Notes under the pieces: model-generated
What the model was told of the DNA's origin: nothing
What the model saw: the letters and a program-made list of their open reading frames with translations, nothing else
The model's database searches: none
Part shown: positions 13,286 to 21,054 of the stretch, in pieces
How positions within the stretch are numbered: position 1 is the stretch's first letter
Layout of the letters: the number at the start of each line of letters is the position of its first letter
Assembly (NCBI GenBank): GCA_015522345.1
Contig: WAML01000197.1
Location: forward strand, 1 to 21,268
DNA: 21,268 nucleotides
From: Desulfurococcales archaeon
GTDB taxonomy: Archaea; Thermoproteota; Thermoprotei_A; Sulfolobales; Desulfurococcaceae
Reading direction: 5' to 3'
Position numbers and translations under genes: made by a program

Positions 13286-13969
13286 CTGGCTAGACTAGCT
13301 CTAGTAATATATGATCCTAAGAAGTATATTTATGTAAGTAATTACTTAAAGGCTAGAGGAATTGTTTTTAGAGTACCTGATACAATAGATGATGTTGATG
13401 ATAGAGATATTGTTTTAACAGACGATGAATCTCTTGCTAGAGAACTCGAGAATAGAGCATCCCTAGTTTTCTACGATAAAGCCATGGGTAGAGATATTAT
13501 AGAGAAAGCTATACTTGCTCTAAAGAATAAAGAACAATATAATCTACTTACTATAGGAGTTGACCCTGGAGACAAGTATACAGTAGTAGCTATAGCTGAT
13601 GGCGAGTTAATTGAGTGGAAACATATACCATCCCTAGATAATACTGTAGAGTACCTAGTAAATATTGTAGAACAAATTCCTTCACGAAAGAAAGAAGTAA
13701 AGATAGGGCTTGGAGGGAATGGCCCTGTATTAGCCTATAAGGTTAAGAAAGCCCTTGGCGACAAAGCTGTAGTAGAGCTTATTGATGAAGAGAAAAGTAC
13801 TCCAGGAACTCTATGGAGAAACCCCTTTATAGAGAGATTGTTTTTACATAGAATTAGTGGATTAAATCAAGTGTATAAGAAAAAAGATATCTATGCAGCA
13901 ATAATTATTGCTTTCAAAAACGGTTTTCCGGTGGAGGTAAGTGTTGAAGATAGAGATGCCGAAGAATAG
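13286..13969 (+). CDS. RuvC/YqgF-like RNase H-fold protein
   Basis: This is an archaeal protein with an RNase H-like core in its C-terminal two thirds. The first strand carries IGVDPGDKYTVVAIADGEL, with the catalytic-type Asp in VDPG. A middle strand has VKIGLGG. The segment VELIDEEKSTPGTLW resembles the YqgF DE-R-LTT motif, and KKDIYAAIIIAF near the end supplies the last Asp before a helix, as in RuvC. The N-terminal part (LALVIYDPKKY ... VLTDDESLARE) is a separate alpha/beta unit. These residues suggest a metal-dependent nuclease, perhaps on branched DNA or on RNA, but activity is inferred. The start is uncertain: CTG at 13286 fits a GAGGT site, while the open frame extends back to a TTG at 13184. 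The 3' end overlaps the Clp1-type kinase gene by 26-29 nt. Confidence 0.68.
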   Translation: MARLALVIYDPKKYIYVSNYLKARGIVFRVPDTIDDVDDRDIVLTDDESLARELENRASLVFYDKAMGRDIIEKAILALKNKEQYNLLTIGVDPGDKYTVVAIADGELIEWKHIPSLDNTVEYLVNIVEQIPSRKKEVKIGLGGNGPVLAYKVKKALGDKAVVELIDEEKSTPGTLWRNPFIERLFLHRISGLNQVYKKKDIYAAIIIAFKNGFPVEVSVEDRDAEE

Positions 13970-15191
13970 TATTATAAGAGTATTTGGCCCAGCTCTCCTA
14001 AGTATAGTTGATGGCTCTATAGAAGTTCTTGGCAAAAAATATGGTAGAGGAGAAAAACTAGTTATTCATAAAATAAGAAGCTATCCAGTAATTGCTTTAG
14101 AGAATACAGTTATAGAGGCAAACCTAGGACCTGAAGCAAGTATACAAGAAGTAGCTGGTGAAGAAGACCCTATACTAGACTGGATTAACACTATAGAGAA
14201 TATAGTTAGTTCAAAGTATAGGAAAATAGTTGTCCTAGGCCCCATAGACTCGGGTAAATCATCTCTTACAATACTCTTAGCCAATAAACTACTTGAGAAA
14301 GGAGTTAAGACAGCAGTAGTAGATTCTGATGTAGGGCAAGCCGATATAGGTCCTCCATGCTTTATATCGCTTAGTATCTATAGAGAACCCGTAATATGGA
14401 TGAGAGAACTTAAGCCAGACATTATGAAGTTTATTGGAGATATAAGGCCTCAGTACTATGTTGACAAAATAGTTTATGAAGTAAGGAATCTCGTTGAATA
14501 TGCTTTAGACAAACTAGGTATTGAAATAGTTATTATTGATACTGATGGATGGATCGGCGACTCCTATGCTGTAGAGTACAAGTCTAGGCTTATAGAGACT
14601 ATAGTACCCGATGCAATCATAGTATTAAGTAAACAATTACACGGTATATTCAAGAAGTATGAGTCGCTGGGGATTAAAGTATATGAATTAGAGACACCTA
14701 AGCAGTTGAGGGCTAGGTCTAGAGAAGAACGTAGATGGCTTAGGAGTGAACAGTATAGGAAATTCCTTGAAGAAGCTAGTGTTAAGAGATATAGTATTGA
14801 TAAAATAGTTTTATCAGGCCACCCATTGTTCCGCGGCATAGAATTGAGTGCTGGAGAAGTATCTAAGATTATAGGCCATGAAGTACTCTATGCTTCTAGA
14901 AACGTAGATACATTAACACTAGTACTACAGAGTCACACCCGCGGTATACAGTCGGATAAGTTGAAGGAGTCATTTAATGTATCGCGTGTCAGATACTACG
15001 TAGCTGGTTTTGAAAAAGGATTGTATGTAGCATTATCTGATGGCGAAAAAGATTATCCAGGCATTATAGTGGACATAGATTATAAGAGTAGAACTATAGC
15101 TGTTAAAACATTATTTAATGAAGTACCTAAGATAATAAAGTTCTCTAGAATAAGACTTAACGAGAATTACCTAGAACAAATAATTGAGTAA
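13941..15191 (+). CDS. Clp1/Grc3-type polynucleotide 5'-hydroxyl kinase
   Basis: Archaeal Clp1 homologues phosphorylate the 5'-OH of RNA (and DNA), and may act in tRNA intron-exon processing or RNA repair. The 416-residue protein has three parts: an N-terminal beta domain (1-85), a P-loop kinase domain with Walker A GPIDSGKS (100-107) and DSDVGQADIGPP (128-139), and a C-terminal domain beyond about residue 310. The Clp1-type VGQ and downstream conserved Asp (IIDTDGWIG) are present. GTG at 13941 is the first start; the TTG at 13944 is better spaced from GGAGGT at 13933-13938. It overlaps the RNase H-fold gene and is followed 2 nt later by the UbiD-family gene, so the operon mixes RNA and lipid functions. 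Confidence 0.88.
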   Translation: MLKIEMPKNSIIRVFGPALLSIVDGSIEVLGKKYGRGEKLVIHKIRSYPVIALENTVIEANLGPEASIQEVAGEEDPILDWINTIENIVSSKYRKIVVLGPIDSGKSSLTILLANKLLEKGVKTAVVDSDVGQADIGPPCFISLSIYREPVIWMRELKPDIMKFIGDIRPQYYVDKIVYEVRNLVEYALDKLGIEIVIIDTDGWIGDSYAVEYKSRLIETIVPDAIIVLSKQLHGIFKKYESLGIKVYELETPKQLRARSREERRWLRSEQYRKFLEEASVKRYSIDKIVLSGHPLFRGIELSAGEVSKIIGHEVLYASRNVDTLTLVLQSHTRGIQSDKLKESFNVSRVRYYVAGFEKGLYVALSDGEKDYPGIIVDIDYKSRTIAVKTLFNEVPKIIKFSRIRLNENYLEQIIE

Positions 15192-15193
15192 CG

Positions 15194-16495
15194 GTGGTTG
15201 ATAATAGGTTGCACACTATTAAGTCATTTATAGAGGGAATCCTAGGTAGAGAATACTCTATAAGAGAGTATCGTAGAGTTTCTAGAGAGTATGAGTTAAC
15301 TCGTATAGCGTATTCTATGGGGGATAATGAAGTAGTTGTTGCAAGTATTGAGGGTAGTGTACCACGTGTATATACAGGGATTTATTCTACTAGAGAAAAA
15401 CTCTACCATATAATAAATGCTGGTAGTGATGTAGAAGCTTACGAGAAAATATTAGATGCAGTTAACAATCCATTGGAGACAGAGAAGGAAGAGTCTTTTA
15501 ATGATCATTATAGAGTTGTTGAATGGAGTCTAGATAATATACCTTTCATAAAATATTATAGAGAAGATGGAGGCTATTATCTAACGAGTTCTATAGTAGT
15601 AGCTTGTCTCGAAGATAAATGTAATGCTTCTTTCCATAGGATAATGTATAGAGATAGTGGGTCTGCTACTATTAGAATTGTCCCAAGGCATCTTTATAGG
15701 ATATACACTAGTTACTCGGAAATGGATAATGATACTCCGGTAGCTATTCTACTTGGTGTACACCCAGTTATTGAATTAGCTGCTGCAACAAGCCCTCCTT
15801 TTGGAGTATACGAGTTATGGGTTGCTAATAAATTGTTGGGTAAGAAAATACCTGTGGCCCGCACGCCACTATACAATATACTTGTTCCAGCTAATGCATC
15901 TATAGTTATAGAGGGTAGGATAACTAGAGAACTTGATTGGGAAGGACCTTTTGTAGACATACTCTTGATCCCTGATAAAAAGCGTAAGCAGCCAGTTATA
16001 GTTGTTGATAAAATCTATGTTAATAAATCAATTGAGCCCATGGTCCACGCTATAGTTCCTGGGTTAAAGGAGCATGCATTCCTCATGGGGTTCCCTAGAG
16101 AAGCTATGGTGTGGGAGAGTGTTAGGAGAGTAGCTGATGTAGAGAAAGTGAGGCTTACTCCTGCAAGCGGTGGATGGCTTCACGCGATAATATCTATAAG
16201 GAAGAGGAGTGAAGGAGAGCCAAAGAATGTTATAATGGCTGCTTTTACTGGCCACCCTAGTTTAAAGCATGTAGTTGTAGTAGATAACGATATTGATGTA
16301 GATGATTTAGCTGAAGTAGAATGGGCTATTGCAACAAGAGTGCAAGGATCAAGAGATATAGTAGTTATTAAATCAGCTAGAGGAAGTACTCTAGATCCTA
16401 GTGGAGAAGATGGTTTAGTAGATAAAGTTGGTGTAGATGCAACAATACCCTTTGGTAAACCAGAGTCTTTATTCAAGAGAGCTAAGCCTCCATAG
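15194..16495 (+). CDS. UbiD-family decarboxylase, probable anhydromevalonate phosphate decarboxylase
   Basis: UbiD enzymes use prenylated FMN. In most archaea one member removes CO2 from trans-anhydromevalonate 5-phosphate to give isopentenyl phosphate, in the modified mevalonate pathway. The 433-residue protein has NASFHRI (144-150), the SRTVDG-equivalent ARTPLYNILVPANASIVIEG (222-241) with E240, WEGPF (249-253), and the C-terminal DIDVDDLAEVEWAIATR and ARGSTLDPSG segments. The two aconitase-X subunits directly follow, which strongly favours this role over aromatic-acid or ubiquinone-type decarboxylation. The prFMN-making UbiX is not in the window. The start is a GTG 2 nt after the kinase stop, with no clear ribosome-binding site, so coupling is likely. 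Confidence 0.88.
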   Translation: MVDNRLHTIKSFIEGILGREYSIREYRRVSREYELTRIAYSMGDNEVVVASIEGSVPRVYTGIYSTREKLYHIINAGSDVEAYEKILDAVNNPLETEKEESFNDHYRVVEWSLDNIPFIKYYREDGGYYLTSSIVVACLEDKCNASFHRIMYRDSGSATIRIVPRHLYRIYTSYSEMDNDTPVAILLGVHPVIELAAATSPPFGVYELWVANKLLGKKIPVARTPLYNILVPANASIVIEGRITRELDWEGPFVDILLIPDKKRKQPVIVVDKIYVNKSIEPMVHAIVPGLKEHAFLMGFPREAMVWESVRRVADVEKVRLTPASGGWLHAIISIRKRSEGEPKNVIMAAFTGHPSLKHVVVVDNDIDVDDLAEVEWAIATRVQGSRDIVVIKSARGSTLDPSGEDGLVDKVGVDATIPFGKPESLFKRAKPP

Positions 16496-16524
16496 ACAGT
16501 AAGGGGTAGTTGTGGTGTAATAGA

Positions 16525-17712
16525 TTGTATTTGACTAGAGAAGAAGAAGCAATGTATAATGGAGAGTACGGCGAAGCTACTGCTTTAGCTATGAAGATTA
16601 TTGTTAAAGTTGGAGAAGTTATGGGCGCTGAAAAACTTGTTAAGGTAAAGCATGTACATGTATCAGGTGTATCCTACTATAATATACGTGAGCCAGGTCT
16701 ATTGTTTTTGAAGAAAATTGTTGAAGAAGGAGCTATTGCTAGAACATATACTACTGTAAATCCATCGTCTATAGACCTCTGTGGATGTAGTGGATTATTT
16801 AGTAGAGAACTAGTCAATGGACAATATATGATCAATCGTGTTTTAGAGAAAATGGGGGTAAAGCCAGTATATACTTGTGTCCCCTATCTCGTGAGAACTC
16901 CTTCTCCAGGAGAGCACTTGGCTTGGGGAGAGAGCAATGCTATTGCTATGGCAAATTCTTTCTATGGTGCATTTACTAATCGTGAAGGAGGGCCATTGAC
17001 TATAGCATCAGCTATTACTGGGAGAACATATTACTCGGGACTACACTTGATCGATAATAGAGTTGTTGAAGCAATAATTACTCCTCCTAAGATAGTTGAT
17101 GAAGCATTAGCTAGTCTACTGGGACTGTATATAGGTGAATACATAGATGTTAAGCCAATGATCGTTGATGCGTGGAAATGGAGTTTTTTATCAATTAAAG
17201 AATTCCTAGCTTCTACAGCAGCAAGTGGTTCTCATGCGCTAGTTGTACTAGACAAAATTACCCCTCCAAATACATATAGAGTATCTAGTTCTCTAGAGAA
17301 AATATCTATTGATGAAAAAGAACTTAGACTATATAAGGAGAGAGTATCTGAAGCCATTGATTTTAAGGGATATGTTTTAGCATATATAGGCTGTCCTCAC
17401 ACAAGCTATTTAGAGTTGAAGGAACTCATAGATTATATTCTATCACATAAACGTGTCAGAGACAATGTTGACCTATTAATAACTATACCCCTGCACTACA
17501 CTAGTCTATTGAGTGATGAAATAAAGTATTTAGTGGATAAAGGAGTTAGAGTTGCTGGTGGAGTATGCCCTATAGTATCTTTGTTGAATAAGAAACCAGA
17601 TCTAGTTATAACTAATAGTGGTAAAGCATTATTCTATCTAAGGAAACTCCATGGATTTAGAGTAGCTATTGCATCAGCCAAGGATATAGTAAGAGAGGTA
17701 ATGCTTAATTGA
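16525..17712 (+). CDS. Aconitase X large subunit, probable phosphomevalonate dehydratase large subunit
   Basis: With the small subunit this forms the Fe-S hydratase that converts 5-phosphomevalonate into trans-anhydromevalonate 5-phosphate. From this start the protein has 395 residues. LTREEEAMYNGEYGEA is the family N-terminus, and DLCGCSG (C86, C88), GCPHTS (C290) and GGVCP (C348) supply cysteines suited to a cluster. ESNAIAMANSFYGAFTNREGGP is the conserved substrate-site region. I chose the TTG at 16525 because it gives the usual MYLTREEE start and has GGTG 8 nt upstream; an in-frame TTG at 16510 would add five residues. It overlaps the small-subunit gene by 4 nt. DUF521-type enzymes also act on cis-3-hydroxyproline in bacteria, but the neighbours argue for the mevalonate role. 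Confidence 0.9.
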   Translation: MYLTREEEAMYNGEYGEATALAMKIIVKVGEVMGAEKLVKVKHVHVSGVSYYNIREPGLLFLKKIVEEGAIARTYTTVNPSSIDLCGCSGLFSRELVNGQYMINRVLEKMGVKPVYTCVPYLVRTPSPGEHLAWGESNAIAMANSFYGAFTNREGGPLTIASAITGRTYYSGLHLIDNRVVEAIITPPKIVDEALASLLGLYIGEYIDVKPMIVDAWKWSFLSIKEFLASTAASGSHALVVLDKITPPNTYRVSSSLEKISIDEKELRLYKERVSEAIDFKGYVLAYIGCPHTSYLELKELIDYILSHKRVRDNVDLLITIPLHYTSLLSDEIKYLVDKGVRVAGGVCPIVSLLNKKPDLVITNSGKALFYLRKLHGFRVAIASAKDIVREVMLN

Positions 17713-18131
17713 GGGTGTTCCGTGTAGAAGAAATAGTTTCTGGAGAATGTAGTGGTGAAGCTATTGTAGTTGATAGAAAAATTTCTTTCTATGGAGAAGT
17801 AGATCCTGAGAAAGGAGTTGTACGTGGCGAAGACATTGTTTTGAAGAATAAAGTACTTGTTTTAAGAGGTACTAGAGGCTCTACTGTAGGCTCCTATATA
17901 CTCTATGCTCTAAAATACTATGGTGTAGCTCCTAAATGTATTATAGCTGGAGAAGTAGAGCCTATACTCGTTATAGGATGTATTATAGCTGATATACCTT
18001 TGTTTAAAGTACTTGATTACAGGAGTTTTATAGAGTATCTTAGAGTAGTGAAAAACCCATATATAAGCTATAGTTCTAGTGAAAAAACGGTAGTAGTGTA
18101 TGGCGAAGAAAGGATTGATAATAGTAATTGA
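17709..18131 (+). CDS. Aconitase X small (swivel) subunit, probable phosphomevalonate dehydratase small subunit
   Basis: This is the swivel domain partner of the preceding gene (DUF126 type). The 140 residues carry the signature LRGTRGSTVGSYIL (52-65) followed by GVAPKCIIAG and the VIGCIIADIPLF strand, matching the usual G-R-G-S...GS, aP and A-I-P pattern. The TTG start overlaps the large-subunit stop by 4 nt, which favours equal synthesis of the two subunits. The last 32 nt overlap tmk. In bacteria the two domains are often fused; in archaea they are separate as here. Confidence 0.9.
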   Translation: MRVFRVEEIVSGECSGEAIVVDRKISFYGEVDPEKGVVRGEDIVLKNKVLVLRGTRGSTVGSYILYALKYYGVAPKCIIAGEVEPILVIGCIIADIPLFKVLDYRSFIEYLRVVKNPYISYSSSEKTVVVYGEERIDNSN

Positions 18132-18714
18132 AGGACTTGATGGTGCTGGTAAAACTACCGTTGCTAAATGGCTTGTAGAATACTTTAGATCTAGAGGGTA
18201 TAAGGCGCTATATACTTACGAACCCAATGAATCACTATTTGTAGATGCTCTTAAGAAACATGGAGATGTTAGATCTGCTGAATTAGATGCTCTAGCTTAT
18301 GCAGCTGATAGACTTGTTCATGTAAGGAAAGTTATTCTTCCAGCAATAGAGGATGGATACATAGTTATTGTAGATAGGTATTACTACTCTAGTATAGCTT
18401 ATCAAGGAGCCCAGGGAGCACCTATTGAGTGGGTTATGGAAGTGAATAAGTATGCTGTTAAACCAGATCTTGCTATATACATTGACGTCGATCCCGTGAC
18501 AGGGCTTGAGAGGCTTGCTAGAGAATCTAATAGGAAGCCTAGGTTTCCAGAATATGAGAAAATTAATTTGCTTAAAAAAGTTAGAGAGATCTACTTATCT
18601 CTTGTTGAGAGGGGAGAACTTATTTTTATAGATGGTAGTAGGGATCTTGAGAGCGTTAAACAAGATGTATTGAATACTATATTATCTCGTTTCAGAAGCT
18701 GGTTTAGTACTTAA
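18100..18714 (+). CDS. tmk: Thymidylate kinase
   Basis: The enzyme phosphorylates dTMP to dTDP for DNA synthesis. The 204-residue protein begins with VIEGLDGAGKTT, with the P-loop GLDGAGKT at 12-19. It has TYEP (39-42), the DRYYYSS motif (92-98) and a lid segment with RFPEYEK near residue 148. The length is typical of thymidylate kinases. The ATG start lies inside the preceding small-subunit gene (32-nt overlap), making it the last gene of that operon. Its final 33 nt run antisense to the end of the following minus-strand gene. Confidence 0.94.
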   Translation: MAKKGLIIVIEGLDGAGKTTVAKWLVEYFRSRGYKALYTYEPNESLFVDALKKHGDVRSAELDALAYAADRLVHVRKVILPAIEDGYIVIVDRYYYSSIAYQGAQGAPIEWVMEVNKYAVKPDLAIYIDVDPVTGLERLARESNRKPRFPEYEKINLLKKVREIYLSLVERGELIFIDGSRDLESVKQDVLNTILSRFRSWFST

Positions 18715-19062
18715 CTCCTTCTTTATCTTTAGTATACGCTCTAGTACTTCAAGCCATCCAATTAATTCTCTGTAACCGTGTTCTCTAGGGGCTTCAGATG
18801 CTTCACTAAGTATTTCAACAACTTTCTTCTCTAGATTCTCTAGTGTTGTTGCAAGAGATATTCTTGAAACAACTTGTTTAGCTTCTTCATCGCTTGATAC
18901 AAGGTATACTCTCCCATGTACGGGGCATATGATTTCTCCAGACTTTAGTTTGAATAATGGTAGATTGCATCCTTTTACAGGGCATTTCTGTGGAAGCATT
19001 ACAGCTCCTGCTCTCAGTAACTCAGCCATTTTCTTTACAGCTTCTCTTTTATCTATACTCAT
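18682..19062 (-). CDS. ZNRD2/Sjogren-autoantigen p27-like zinc-ribbon protein
   Basis: This is a conserved archaeal protein of 126 residues whose eukaryotic relative is SSSCA1/ZNRD2. The family N-terminus VKKMAELLRAGAVML (9-23) leads into a zinc ribbon, CP..GC (C27, C32) then CPVHG (C46). The spacing shows one Cys replaced by His (H49) in the last pair. The remainder is helical, with a likely short coiled region near the end (WLEVLERILKIKKEL). Its role in archaea is not established. The ATG at 19062 is clear, since the upstream ATG stops after three codons. The 3' end overlaps tmk convergently by 33 nt. Confidence 0.82.
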   Translation of the reverse strand: MSIDKREAVKKMAELLRAGAVMLPQKCPVKGCNLPLFKLKSGEIICPVHGRVYLVSSDEEAKQVVSRISLATTLENLEKKVVEILSEASEAPREHGYRELIGWLEVLERILKIKKELSTKPASETR

Positions 19063-19111
19063 TGCCTCATTCTTCCCTCAAGGAGTCTCTATTACTATTA
19101 ATTAGTTATTG

Positions 19112-19142
19112 GTGTTTAAAACTCTGAGACAAGTATATAAGG
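19112..19142. promoter_or_regulatory. Divergent promoter region (zinc-ribbon gene and UPF0147-fau1 unit)
   Basis: GTTTAAAAC (19114-19122) reads as a TATA element on either strand and lies about 50 nt from the minus-strand ATG at 19062. GTATATAAGG (19133-19142) is a good plus-strand TATA box for a start near 19163, just before the UPF0147 start codon. Motif and spacing evidence only. Confidence 0.45.
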
Positions 19143-19179
19143 TTAATCATTGTTTTCTTCTATTGTAAGGAATTTAGTG

Positions 19180-19497
19180 ATGCGTAAGTTGAATAACACT
19201 TTATGGGTGTATGCTATGGTTGCCCAACCACCTGCACTCTATGATAATGAGGCTAAGATAAGGCAGGCTATGATAATGTTGCTCAATATTATAAACGATA
19301 CTAGTGTTCCAAGGAATATTAGACGTGCTGCTACAGAAGCCCTCAACCACTTACGCGATGAGAGATTATCTCCTGGAGTAAGAGCTGCAAACGCTATTAG
19401 TGTACTAGACTCTATAAGCCAAGATCCAAACATGCCTATACACACTAGAGTCAGAATATGGAATATAATTACGTTACTCGAAACTGTTAGAGACTAG
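19180..19497 (+). CDS. UPF0147 family protein
   Basis: This is a small conserved archaeal protein of unknown function. The core matches the family closely: NEAKIRQAMIMLLNIINDTSVPRNIRRAATEAL, then the AISVLDSISQDPNMPIHTRVRIW segment. It looks all-helical, like HEAT-type repeats. I set the start at the ATG at 19180, which has GTAAGG 9 nt upstream and a good TATA box further up. The open frame continues to a TTG at 19150, and an internal ATG at 19216 would give a length nearer the usual 90 residues. It lies 13 nt before fau-1, and the two are probably co-transcribed. Confidence 0.86.
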   Translation: MRKLNNTLWVYAMVAQPPALYDNEAKIRQAMIMLLNIINDTSVPRNIRRAATEALNHLRDERLSPGVRAANAISVLDSISQDPNMPIHTRVRIWNIITLLETVRD

Positions 19498-19510
19498 TAG
19501 GGTCTAGTTA

Positions 19511-20920
19511 ATGGCTCGTGTAAGAGTACGTGGCATAGCTGCTACAGCTTTAACAAAACTATTAATGGATAAAGGACACGTGATTGTACAGGCAAGTAGG
19601 ATTATACAAGAGAGATTCGGGATTCAATTAAATACTGCACCAGCTGATGTAACTGTTAAAGATGGTGATCAAGACGAATTAGTTGTAATAGGGTTTCCCA
19701 GAGAAGCTCTAGAAGTATTCAATGATATAGTTAGTGAAATCGAATACGTATTCACGTGGAAGCCAAAGCTTAATCTACATAGTATTGTAGCTGCTAGAGT
19801 AAAAGATGTTAGAGACAATACATGTATTCTCGAGCTACCCCATGGACTATATAGTGAATTAAGCAACTGTAGTAGAAGAGAAGGGGATCTGATAGTAGTA
19901 TCTATTGCTAAAGCACCTATAAAGCCTTGGGAGAAACCAAGAGTTACAACAAGTCTTAGAGTTATAGGAGAATATGTTGCACTAATACATGGTAGTACTA
20001 GATTGACTATTAGTGAACATGTTAGAAACCAGGAGAAGAGGAAGGAATTACTTGCTACAGCAACAGCAGCTGTACTAGGTAAAGGCTATGGAGTACATCT
20101 TAGGAGTAGTAGTTTATATGCTTCTCCAGAGGATATTGTTAGAGAAATTAACGAGCTTGAGGAGAAGATTAAAGAAATTATTGAGAAAGCACGTAGTCTA
20201 GAGGAACCATCTATAGTGTATGAAGGAGAGTTTATAGGGATCATAGGGTTAACTAGTACTGCTAAAGAGAGACTTGATGAAATAAGATCCAGTATTGTAC
20301 CAACTATTAAGATGCATCATAGCCTGAAGACTTATGGAGGAACACTCTCTGATATAGTAGACTATATTGAGATAGGCTTAGCTAAGGGCTTGGATAGAGA
20401 AAAAGTTTTCACTGCATTAAATGAGTTCATTGTATCTAAGCTCAAGTCTATGCCTAGGGTAAGGATAGTTCATGTCAAGCCCGATGGTAGAGCACTAGAG
20501 CTTACTCCAGGTAAAGTAGAGGTTGTTCTTGAGAAAGAAAATAGTTTTGTACTCAGGATTAAACGCGTCTTTAGATCCAGAGGAGTACTTGATGGACTAG
20601 GTATTGAAAAACAGCCTGGAGACTACGATGAAATGATCGTGGATACAAGTTCTTGGCATACAATACACAACTACTATAGAATCGATGGAACACACCTTGG
20701 AACCTACGTAAACATTAATACACCACCTGAAATTTCTACAAACACTATAAAGTACCACGACCTATCAATAGACGTCGTTAAAAAACCTGGAGAAGAACCA
20801 GAGATCATAGATATTGAAGAACTAGAGAAATACTACCAAGAAAACATAATCACTGAAAAACTATATAGAAAAGCATTAGAAGAAGCAGAGAAAATATATA
20901 ATGAACTAAAGAAACGATAG
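19511..20920 (+). CDS. fau-1: FAU-1-type RNase E/G-like RNA-binding protein
   Basis: FAU-1 of Pyrococcus binds AU-rich RNA and has been reported to act on pre-5S rRNA. The 469-residue length is that of the family. The N-terminal part (about 1-160) has the S1-like region of RNase E/G proteins (SIVAARVKDVRDNTCILELPHGL). The middle carries a helical linker. From about residue 350 a DUF402 domain follows: RGVLDGLGIEKQPGDYDEMIVDT, then YYRIDGTHLGTYVNINTPPEI and KYHDLSIDVV, ending in a helical tail with EKLYRKALEEAEKI. The ATG start lies 13 nt after the UPF0147 stop. Codon use drifts to A- and C-ending codons in the last 300 bases, as in rpl10e and dph2. Confidence 0.9.
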   Translation: MARVRVRGIAATALTKLLMDKGHVIVQASRIIQERFGIQLNTAPADVTVKDGDQDELVVIGFPREALEVFNDIVSEIEYVFTWKPKLNLHSIVAARVKDVRDNTCILELPHGLYSELSNCSRREGDLIVVSIAKAPIKPWEKPRVTTSLRVIGEYVALIHGSTRLTISEHVRNQEKRKELLATATAAVLGKGYGVHLRSSSLYASPEDIVREINELEEKIKEIIEKARSLEEPSIVYEGEFIGIIGLTSTAKERLDEIRSSIVPTIKMHHSLKTYGGTLSDIVDYIEIGLAKGLDREKVFTALNEFIVSKLKSMPRVRIVHVKPDGRALELTPGKVEVVLEKENSFVLRIKRVFRSRGVLDGLGIEKQPGDYDEMIVDTSSWHTIHNYYRIDGTHLGTYVNINTPPEISTNTIKYHDLSIDVVKKPGEEPEIIDIEELEKYYQENIITEKLYRKALEEAEKIYNELKKR

Positions 20921-20925
20921 GAGTC

Positions 20926-20938
20926 AATAATAAAAACC
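20926..20938 (+). promoter_or_regulatory. Probable TATA box of the tRNA-Leu gene
   Basis: AATAATAAAAACC lies about 28-40 nt before the mature tRNA 5' end, as expected for an archaeal tRNA promoter. It directly follows the fau-1 stop codon. Confidence 0.45.
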
Positions 20939-20966
20939 TATGCAGAAACCTAGTTAATACATAGGT

Positions 20967-21054
20967 GCGGGGGTGCCCGAGCCTGGTCAAAGGGGTCGGG
21001 CTGAGGACCCGATGGCGTAGGCCTGCGTGGGTTCAAATCCCACCCCCCGCACCA
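20967..21054 (+). tRNA. tRNA-Leu (anticodon GAG), CCA encoded
   Basis: The 7-bp acceptor stem GCGGGGG (20967-20973) pairs with CCCCCGC (21044-21050), followed by discriminator A and an encoded CCA (21052-21054). The anticodon stem TCGGG/CCCGA (20996-21000, 21008-21012) closes the loop CTGAGGA with anticodon GAG at 21003-21005. A long variable arm (about 21013-21026) marks a class II tRNA, consistent with leucine. The T stem GTGGG/CCCAC closes TTCAAAT. No intron is present. It reads CUC and CUU codons. Confidence 0.95.

Noticed and set aside
16180..16476. Minus-strand open frame of 98 codons inside the UbiD-family gene
   Set aside because: Antisense to conserved motifs of the decarboxylase and has no start context.
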